In this document: in pieces, positions 57,742 to 64,000 of the stretch
How positions within the stretch are numbered: the first letter of the stretch is position 1
How the letters are laid out: every line of letters starts with the position of its first letter
Source of the DNA: Gluconacetobacter johannae
GTDB lineage: Bacteria; Pseudomonadota; Alphaproteobacteria; Acetobacterales; Acetobacteraceae
Length of the DNA stretch: 64,000 nucleotides
Assembly: GCF_025994435.1 (NCBI RefSeq)
Contig: NZ_BAQK01000036.1
Coordinates: forward strand, 1-64,000
Direction of reading: 5' to 3'
The notes under the pieces: generated by a model
What the model saw: only the letters and a program-made list of their open reading frames with translations
Databases searched by the model: none
What the model was told of the DNA's origin: nothing
Program-made: the position numbers and the translations under genes

Positions 57742-59823
57742 TCAAGACCTGTCGGGAATGCGGGCGACGACCGCCAGCGAATGCCCACCTTCCGCCGGCT
57801 GCATGATCGCCCGGACCGCCGCCACGCTCTGCGGAACGCAGCACAGATAGCTCGTGGCCTCGACCCCCACGCCATCCAGGGGCCAGGACGTCAGGCCCAG
57901 GTCGTTATACACGTCCAGCATCGACGTCCCGACCCGCCAGAAGACCGGCTGCCGTCCCTCCTGCACCGCCAGGTCGCGCAGCCACCAGATGGCCGAGGCG
58001 CAATCGTCCCATGCGCCGGCGGGGTCGCCCAGGCCGACCAGAAACCCATGGGTCCGCAGGAACGGCAGCATCGCCCGTCCGGCGGCGCCGGGGATCAGCC
58101 CCGCCGGCGTACCGGGGCCAGGATCGTCCAGCGCGTGGTCCAGCGCGCGATACTGGGCCTGCCCGTCCTCGTCCCACGGCAGGACGATGATCTGGCCGGG
58201 GCGGACCAGGCGCCCGATCATGACCAGCCCCAGCACGACGGCCAGCCCCATCGTCCATCGCGCCACGCCGTGGGTCGAGGTAAAGAGCATGACCTCCCAC
58301 CAGCTTCCGCCGACCTCGTCACGCGGGCCGGAGCAGACCAGCACCAGCACGCAGCCGATCAGCAGGACCAGCGACAGGATCGTGCGGAACGCCAGCGGTT
58401 CGCTGAGGATGCGCGCATGGCGATAATAGGAACTGCGGAACGGGGCGATCAGGATCGTCACCAGGCCCAGGATCCCCGGAACGGCCAGCGACGCCCCGCG
58501 CAGCAGCGTCAGGGCGGCGGCACAGACCAGAAGGCCCAGCGTCACCTTCCACGCCAGGGTCACGCGCTGCGACAGGCCGACCGCCAGGCCGATCAGCGCC
58601 ACCCCGATCAGCGACAGCAGGTAATCGCCCGCCACCCCGACCAGATGGTGCAGGCCGCCTGCATTCGTCCACGATGCGGGGTCCAGGATCGTCAGCGCGA
58701 CCAGCAGCGCGCCGCAGATCGACACCGCGCCGGTGGCCACGACGACCGAGAAATCGGCCTCGCTCTCGCGGATCACATGGCTGGGGCGGGTTTCGCGCGG
58801 GCCGCGGCGCGGGGCCTGGGGCGCGGCCTTGCGGGCCAGGGCCGCATCACCGCGCAGGAACAGCTCGTGCCCCGCAAACATGATCCCGGCCAGAAACAGC
58901 GGGATGATGTAATAGAACAGGCGGAAAACCAGGATCGTGCTGATGATCTGCGTGGCTTCCAGGTACGGGCTCAACGCCAGCATCATCGCCCCGTCGAACA
59001 CGCCCAGCCCGCCCGGCACGCTGGCCATCAGCCCCGCCGTGTAGGACGCGATATAGATCGCGAGGAAGACGCCGTACCCCAGGCCGGTACCCGGCGGCAG
59101 GAAGATATAGGCGATGCCGGCCGTGGCGGCGATTTCGGCCGCCGCGACGGCCGTCTGGGCCATCGCCATGCCCGGCGATGGAAAGGCGATGGTATAGCGC
59201 CACAGCCGCACTTCCGACAGCCGGAGGCCCAGCAGAATATAGGCGGCGACCCCCAGCCACATCAGCAGCCCGATCCCCCACAGCAGGGCATGCGGCAGAT
59301 GCCCGCCGACGATCGGCACCGCACCGGGTTCCATCAGCAGCACCGCACCCACCAGCGCGCCCGCGCCCAGCAGATAGGTGGCGGAACAGAAGGCGATGAT
59401 CTGGGCGATGGCGAAGGGGCCGAGGCCCCAGTTGCCATACAGCCGAAAGCGCACGGCCGCCCCGGAAATGGCGGAAAACCCCAGGTTGTGCGACAGCACA
59501 TAGGAACAGAAGGAGGCGAACGCGGTACGTCGGAACGACACGCGGCATCCGACCTGCACGACCGCCAGGCAGTCGTAGAAGGACAGGATGAAATAGGACA
59601 GGACGGTGCAGCCCATCCCCAGCAGCAGGGTCGAGACCGGAATCGTCTTCAGCGCCGCACGGATGTCGTTCCAGTGCAGGTCCCGGACCTCGCGCTGGAC
59701 CACCACGATCGCGGCGATCATCAGCACCAGGCCGATGGCATGGGGCACGTGGCGCAGCATCCGCCGCCAGCCATGCGGCGGGGGGGGCGGTGCTTCTGGC
59801 ATGATGTTCCGGTTCAAAGGCAT
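57742..59823 (-). CDS. mprF: MprF-like lysylphosphatidylglycerol flippase with shortened transferase domain
   Basis: The 693-residue protein has about 14 hydrophobic helices (residues 25-545) of the MprF flippase domain, with the family block SVPGGLGVFDGAMM. MprF attaches lysine from Lys-tRNA to phosphatidylglycerol and flips it outward. Normal proteins end with a DUF2156 double-GNAT domain of about 300 residues. Here only about 146 soluble residues follow the last helix: they match the first part (LPFLRTHGFLVGLGDPAG, EGRQPVFWRV, LDVYNDLGL) and then end with an unrelated tail. Only 80 nt separate its stop from the next gene, so the missing half is not downstream. It is 39 nt past the gene for class I LysRS. 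Confidence 0.85.
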   Translation of the reverse strand: MPLNRNIMPEAPPPPPHGWRRMLRHVPHAIGLVLMIAAIVVVQREVRDLHWNDIRAALKTIPVSTLLLGMGCTVLSYFILSFYDCLAVVQVGCRVSFRRTAFASFCSYVLSHNLGFSAISGAAVRFRLYGNWGLGPFAIAQIIAFCSATYLLGAGALVGAVLLMEPGAVPIVGGHLPHALLWGIGLLMWLGVAAYILLGLRLSEVRLWRYTIAFPSPGMAMAQTAVAAAEIAATAGIAYIFLPPGTGLGYGVFLAIYIASYTAGLMASVPGGLGVFDGAMMLALSPYLEATQIISTILVFRLFYYIIPLFLAGIMFAGHELFLRGDAALARKAAPQAPRRGPRETRPSHVIRESEADFSVVVATGAVSICGALLVALTILDPASWTNAGGLHHLVGVAGDYLLSLIGVALIGLAVGLSQRVTLAWKVTLGLLVCAAALTLLRGASLAVPGILGLVTILIAPFRSSYYRHARILSEPLAFRTILSLVLLIGCVLVLVCSGPRDEVGGSWWEVMLFTSTHGVARWTMGLAVVLGLVMIGRLVRPGQIIVLPWDEDGQAQYRALDHALDDPGPGTPAGLIPGAAGRAMLPFLRTHGFLVGLGDPAGAWDDCASAIWWLRDLAVQEGRQPVFWRVGTSMLDVYNDLGLTSWPLDGVGVEATSYLCCVPQSVAAVRAIMQPAEGGHSLAVVARIPDRS

Positions 59824-59862
59824 GACGGGTCCAGGAACGTCATGTCACGATCCGCCGGAGCC

Positions 59863-61482
59863 TCAGGCCGCGCCGGCGCCCGTTGACGCGGCCATGGATG
59901 CGCGGGCCAGCGCCGCCTCGATCAGTTCGACCGTTTCGGACACGCCGTACAGCCCGATGAAGATGCCGAAGCGCGGTCCTTCCTTCTGGCCAAGCAGGAC
60001 CTCGTACAGGCACCCGAACCAGTCGCGCAGCGGCTCGAACCCATGGCGCTTGCCGATCTCGAAGACCAGGTTCTGCAATGTGTCGGGCTCGGCCGGCCCG
60101 TCCACCAGGCCGCGCAGATTGTCGGCCAGGTCGGCAAGCGCCGCGCGCTCCCGCTCGTCGGGCTGGCGATAGGTTTTCGCCGGCCGCACGAAATCGGCAT
60201 AATAGACGATCGCATGGTCCACCAGGCGGGCCAGCATCGGGCATGAGTCCGGGGATGCGGCCGAATCGTAGCGGCGGATGAACTTCCACAGCACGTCCGG
60301 GGTTTCGGCGTTGGCGACGCTGGCCAGGTTCAGCAGCATGCCGAAGGTCAGCGGGCTGCCGGCATCCGGACCGATCCGGCCGGCATGGATGAACCAGGCC
60401 GGGTTCGCCGGCAGCGCCGGATCGTCGCCGGCCAGGGTGGCCGCGCGGCCGACATTGGCCAGATACTCGTCCGCCGCCTTGGGGATGACGTCGAAGAACA
60501 GACGCTTGGCCCGCTGCGGGGCGTTGAACATGTACTGCGACAGGCTTTCGGGCGGCGCGTAGCGCAGCCATTCCTCGACCGAGATCCCGTTCCCCTTGGA
60601 TTTGGAGATCTTCTGCCCGTTCTCGTCCAGGAACAGTTCGTAGGTCAGGCCCGCCGGCGGCTCGCCGCCCAGAATCCGGCAGATCTTGCCCGACAGCTTC
60701 ACGCTGTCGATCAGGTCCTTGCCGGACATTTCGTAATCCACGCCCAGCGCGAACCAGCGCATGGCCCAGTCGGCCTTCCACTGCATCTTGGCGCCGCCGC
60801 CGGTCACCGGGGTTTCAAACACCACCCCGTCCTCGTCGGTCCAGCGGACGGTGCCGGCATCGGCGTCGATCGCGTCCATACGCACCTGCATCACCAGGCC
60901 GGTGCGCGGGTGGATCGGCAGCACGGGGGAATAGGTCGCACGGCGATCCGGCCCCAGGGTCGGGGCAATGACGGACACGATTTCGTCATGGACCTCGAGC
61001 ACCCGGCGCAGCGCGGCGTCGAACCGCCCGCCGGTATAATAGTCGGTCGAGGAGGCAAATTCGTAATCGAAGCCGAATCCGTCCAGGAAGGACCTCAGCC
61101 GCGCATTGTTATGGGCGGCGAAGGAGTCATGGGTGCCGAACGGATCGGGGATCCGCGACAGCGGCTTGCCCAGGTGCTGGCGCAGCATGTCGCCGTTCGG
61201 CACATTGTCCGGCACCTTGCGTAGGGCGTCCATATCGTCGGAAAACGCCAGAAGACGCGTGGGGCGCCCCGTCAGGCGGGTATAGGCCTGGCGCACCCAG
61301 GATGTCCGCGCCACTTCGCCGAACGTGCCGATATGCGGCAGGCCCGACGGGCCGTACCCGGTTTCCAGCAATGCCGGCCGGTCGTCGGCCCGTTTTTCGA
61401 CATGCGCGGCCAGCCTCGCGGCTTCCTCGAAGGGCCAGGCCTTGGGCAGGGGAACGGGGTCGGGACGGTTCTGTTCGGACAT
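59863..61482 (-). CDS. lysK: Class I lysyl-tRNA synthetase
   Basis: The 539-residue enzyme charges tRNA-Lys and belongs to class I (archaeal/alphaproteobacterial type), unlike E. coli LysS. The HIGH box is PHIG (residues 49-52) and the KMSKS box is KISKS (291-295). The C-terminal helical anticodon-binding part follows. No second lysyl-tRNA synthetase is seen here. ATG 61482 fits the family start. It is 39 nt before the mprF-like gene and in the same direction, so the enzyme that makes Lys-tRNA and a protein of the family that uses it may share a transcript. Confidence 0.95.
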   Translation of the reverse strand: MSEQNRPDPVPLPKAWPFEEAARLAAHVEKRADDRPALLETGYGPSGLPHIGTFGEVARTSWVRQAYTRLTGRPTRLLAFSDDMDALRKVPDNVPNGDMLRQHLGKPLSRIPDPFGTHDSFAAHNNARLRSFLDGFGFDYEFASSTDYYTGGRFDAALRRVLEVHDEIVSVIAPTLGPDRRATYSPVLPIHPRTGLVMQVRMDAIDADAGTVRWTDEDGVVFETPVTGGGAKMQWKADWAMRWFALGVDYEMSGKDLIDSVKLSGKICRILGGEPPAGLTYELFLDENGQKISKSKGNGISVEEWLRYAPPESLSQYMFNAPQRAKRLFFDVIPKAADEYLANVGRAATLAGDDPALPANPAWFIHAGRIGPDAGSPLTFGMLLNLASVANAETPDVLWKFIRRYDSAASPDSCPMLARLVDHAIVYYADFVRPAKTYRQPDERERAALADLADNLRGLVDGPAEPDTLQNLVFEIGKRHGFEPLRDWFGCLYEVLLGQKEGPRFGIFIGLYGVSETVELIEAALARASMAASTGAGAA

Positions 61483-61612
61483 GATGCCGGGAAGCTATGA
61501 ACTGGAATGGCATGGGTCAATCCAAACCATACATCATCTTCATGCCGGAATAATGGATGATGATGCCGGTAACGGGCGACAGGCGGCCATATGTCCCCTA
61601 TATGTTCCTCTG

Positions 61613-64000
61613 ATGGCCGCGTCACTTCCCCCTTCGGACATGCCGCCCGCGCTGGTCGCGCGTCATGGTTCGTGTTCGATTCTGACCCCGGACGGCGAGC
61701 TCCTGACCCTGTCATCCGAAGAGGCGGTGCGGGAGTTGCGCCAGTGGCCGGCGCCGCTGGTGGTCCATGCGCCGCTGACCGCGCGACGGCTGGGCCTGCC
61801 GCCGCTGCCGCAGCCCACGCCCTGGCTGGACCTGCTGGAGCTGTTCGTCTTCGCCCTGCCCGGCCGCACGATGCCGCCCACGGTGCGCGGCCTGGCGCAG
61901 GCGCTGGACCTGGGCGACAGCCGGATCGGATCGGCCGACGCCGACCTGCTGCCGGAGCTTGCGGATATCCTGCTGGACCGGATCGCCGCCCTGCGCGCCA
62001 CCCCGGCGGGCGAGGAAATGGCAGCCCTGGCCGTCAGGATGGAACGCGCCGGCTGGGCCTGGGGCCGCAGCGTGCTGGCGGCATTGGGCACCGGGACGTC
62101 CCTGCCCCCCGAGGCCCTGCAACCGGGCGATGCCATCCGCGTCTGGCGACGCCTGCCGAAATGGGAGGACGCCGCCCCCCGCCCGCCACCGGCCAATCAT
62201 CCGGTGTCGGCCGCCGACGCCCGCCGCCGGCTGGGCGAGATTCTGGGCCCCGATGCGGAAACCCGGGTCGGGCAGGCCGATTTCGCCGGCGCGGCGTCCG
62301 CCGCCTTCGCACCGCGCCTGGTCCGGGGCGACCCGCATATGGTGCTGGCCGAGGCCGGCACAGGCACCGGCAAGACGCTGGGCTATGTCGCGCCCGCCAG
62401 CCTGTGGGCGGAACGCAATGGCGGCACGGTCTGGATCAGCACCTATACCCGCCATCTGCAACGGCAGATCGAGGCCGAACTGGCCCGGCTCTATCCCGAC
62501 GCCACCGAGCGGCGCAGGCATGTCGTCCTGCGGAAGGGACGGGAAAACTATCTCTGCCTCCTGAACATGGAGGAGACGGTGAATATCGCCGGCGCGCGCG
62601 GCGCGGCGCATGGCAGCCTGATCGGCCTGTCGCTGGTCGCGCGCTGGGCGGGGGTCACGGCCGACGGGGACCTCACGGGGGGCGATCTGCCCGGCTGGTT
62701 CGGCGACCTGTTCGGACGCGGGCTGCTGGCGGGCATCGCCGACCGGCGGGGCGAGTGCATCCATGGCGCCTGCCCCCATTACCAGCGCTGCTTCGTCGAA
62801 CATTCCATCCGCCGGGCGCGGGACGCCGACCTGGTGATCGCCAACCATGCCCTGGTGATGAGCCAGGCCGCCTGGCACGCCATGGACGGCGACGAGGCGG
62901 CGGATGAGGACAATATCCCCACCCGCTACGTCTTCGACGAGGGCCATCACGTGATGGACGCCGCCGACAGCGCATTCTCCGCCGAACTGTCGGGGCTGGA
63001 GGCCGCCGAGTTGCGCCGCTGGCTGCTGGGCGCCGAAGGCGCGCGGTCCCGCGCGCGGGGGCTGAAACGGCGGCTGGACGATCTGGTCGTGGGCTATCCC
63101 CGCCTGGAAGCGCCACTCGAGGCCGCGTTGCAGGCCGCCCACGCCCTGCCCGCGCCCGGCTGGTCCGGCCGTCTGGCGGATGCGTGGCATGCGACGACCG
63201 AAACGGCGGAGATGTCGGTCGGCCCTGCGGGCTTGCCCCGGTCCCCGCCGGCGCTGCCCGGTCCGAATGACGCCGCATTGCCCAATCCGACCGAATGGCT
63301 GCTGCATCTTCTGGGACAGCAGGCGCTGGCCCGGTCCACGACGCGCGCCCCTGATGGCGGACACCGGCCCGGCGCGATCGAATGCGACCTGCACCCCGTG
63401 CCCGACGCGGTCCTGCCGGCCGCCGCCGGCCTGGCGCGCTCGCTCGACCGGCTGGCCACGGCGCTCCGCACGCTGGTGGACCGCCTGCTGGAGCGGCTGG
63501 AGGACGACACGGCCGAACTCGATTCGGCCACCCGCGAGCGAATCGAGGCCGGAGTACGGACCATTCGCCGCCGGGCCCTGAGCCGGGTGGACGGGTGGGT
63601 CTCCATGCTCCGCGGCCTCGGCGCGCCCGCCGACGAGGGCGCGACACCGCAGCATGTCGACTTCATCCGGCTGGACCGGCGCGAAGGGCAACGCGCGGGC
63701 GAGCACGATGTCGGGCTGCATCGCCACTGGCTCGACCCCACCATTCCCTTCGCGACCGTCCTGGCCGCCCCCGCCCATGGCATCCTGGTGACGTCGGCGA
63801 CCCTGCGCGACGAGAACGGGCGAACCGACGGCGAGGAGACCGAGCGCGCGTGGGAGGCCGCCGAGGCCCGGACCGGCGCCAGCCACCTGCCCTCGCCCGC
63901 GATCCGGGCATCGCTGGCAAGCCCCTTCGATTATCAGCGCCAGAGCCGCGCCTTCATCGTGAACGACATTCCCCACGACGATATCGGCGCGCTGGCCGGC
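61613..64000 (+). CDS. XPD/DinG-family ATP-dependent DNA helicase, 3' end off window
   Basis: The reading frame from ATG 61613 is open for 796 codons to the right edge. The first 220 residues are an extension not found in E. coli DinG. Then come Walker A AEAGTGTGKT (about 246-255), a cysteine set (ENYLCLLN, GECIHGACPHYQRC) spaced like the 4Fe-4S cluster of XPD helicases, ANHALVM, the DEGHH motif II (about 443) and SATLRD (about 728). It unwinds DNA 5' to 3' in repair or R-loop removal. The missing C-terminus should carry motifs IV-VI. The gene is divergent from lysK (130 bp gap). Confidence 0.9.
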   Translation, partial: MAASLPPSDMPPALVARHGSCSILTPDGELLTLSSEEAVRELRQWPAPLVVHAPLTARRLGLPPLPQPTPWLDLLELFVFALPGRTMPPTVRGLAQALDLGDSRIGSADADLLPELADILLDRIAALRATPAGEEMAALAVRMERAGWAWGRSVLAALGTGTSLPPEALQPGDAIRVWRRLPKWEDAAPRPPPANHPVSAADARRRLGEILGPDAETRVGQADFAGAASAAFAPRLVRGDPHMVLAEAGTGTGKTLGYVAPASLWAERNGGTVWISTYTRHLQRQIEAELARLYPDATERRRHVVLRKGRENYLCLLNMEETVNIAGARGAAHGSLIGLSLVARWAGVTADGDLTGGDLPGWFGDLFGRGLLAGIADRRGECIHGACPHYQRCFVEHSIRRARDADLVIANHALVMSQAAWHAMDGDEAADEDNIPTRYVFDEGHHVMDAADSAFSAELSGLEAAELRRWLLGAEGARSRARGLKRRLDDLVVGYPRLEAPLEAALQAAHALPAPGWSGRLADAWHATTETAEMSVGPAGLPRSPPALPGPNDAALPNPTEWLLHLLGQQALARSTTRAPDGGHRPGAIECDLHPVPDAVLPAAAGLARSLDRLATALRTLVDRLLERLEDDTAELDSATRERIEAGVRTIRRRALSRVDGWVSMLRGLGAPADEGATPQHVDFIRLDRREGQRAGEHDVGLHRHWLDPTIPFATVLAAPAHGILVTSATLRDENGRTDGEETERAWEAAEARTGASHLPSPAIRASLASPFDYQRQSRAFIVNDIPHDDIGALAG

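Noticed and set aside
57706..59886. 726-codon plus-strand frame opposite mprF
   Set aside because: Gln/Arg/His-rich low-complexity sequence without motifs; it covers exactly the mprF-like gene.
61712..63976. 754-codon minus-strand frame at the right edge
   Set aside because: It is antisense to the helicase frame from 61613, which carries Walker A, DEGHH and SATL motifs.
1..64000. Insertion sequences, prophage, CRISPR, tRNA or rRNA genes
   Set aside because: No transposase or integrase reading frame, no regularly spaced repeats and no cloverleaf or rRNA-like stretch was recognised.

Overview
The window is a 64 kb, GC-rich, densely packed chromosomal segment from an alphaproteobacterium, most likely an acetic acid bacterium (Acetobacteraceae, Gluconacetobacter/Komagataeibacter-like). 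The main evidence is a membrane PQQ-alcohol dehydrogenase pair (adhA-adhB) close to a cytochrome bo3/ba3-type quinol oxidase operon. HdaA, a SUV3-like helicase followed by an S4 protein and FdxA, and a class I lysyl-tRNA synthetase support an alphaproteobacterial origin. The genus is inferred, not proven. I saw no insertion sequence, prophage, CRISPR array, rRNA or tRNA gene.

Layout. (1) 1-21.4 kb is a nucleobase catabolic supercluster. On the minus strand lie an FAD oxidoreductase, a small AtzG/HpxX-like subunit, an AtzE/HpxY-like amidase, an HpxW-like Ntn-hydrolase and an allantoate amidohydrolase-like enzyme that runs off the left edge. Behind them are a LysR regulator and xdhA-xdhB-xdhC (xanthine dehydrogenase), then a dihydropyrimidinase coupled to a secreted lipoprotein acid phosphatase. 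On the plus strand lie a RutR-like regulator, preT, preA, an N-carbamoyl-beta-alanine amidohydrolase, an omega-amino acid aminotransferase and an NCS1 permease. Together they encode import plus the full reductive route uracil -> dihydrouracil -> N-carbamoyl-beta-alanine -> beta-alanine -> malonate semialdehyde, and part of a purine/ureide route. A near-perfect RutR operator overlaps the preT promoter.

(2) 21.4-29.2 kb holds hdaA-ppk-ppx-cdh (replication control, polyphosphate, CDP-diacylglycerol hydrolysis), divergent purM-purN, a perfect bidirectional terminator and ndk. (3) 29.4-41.7 kb holds an ABC-F ATPase, an MFS transporter, an AI-2E-family permease, a HAD phosphatase with an unknown anchored protein, a surface-sugar trio (aminotransferase, polytopic dehydratase, polyprenyl-phosphate sugar-1-phosphate transferase), a small secreted protein, a MarR regulator and an M17 aminopeptidase. 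(4) 41.9-50.8 kb holds the SUV3-like helicase, S4 protein, fdxA, cyoABCD, a 0.6 kb AT-richer non-coding stretch with palindromes, and a Bax-inhibitor-1 family protein. (5) 51-55.5 kb holds thpR and adhA-adhB. (6) 55.6-64 kb holds a sirtuin, a UDG-superfamily protein, a MarC protein, an MprF homologue lacking most of its transferase domain, class I LysRS and the start of an XPD/DinG-type helicase that runs off the right edge.

Genes are packed into operons with many 1-8 nt stop/start overlaps (ATGA, TGATG), which was often the best guide to the true start. High GC creates long antisense open frames opposite nearly every gene. These were treated as shadows.
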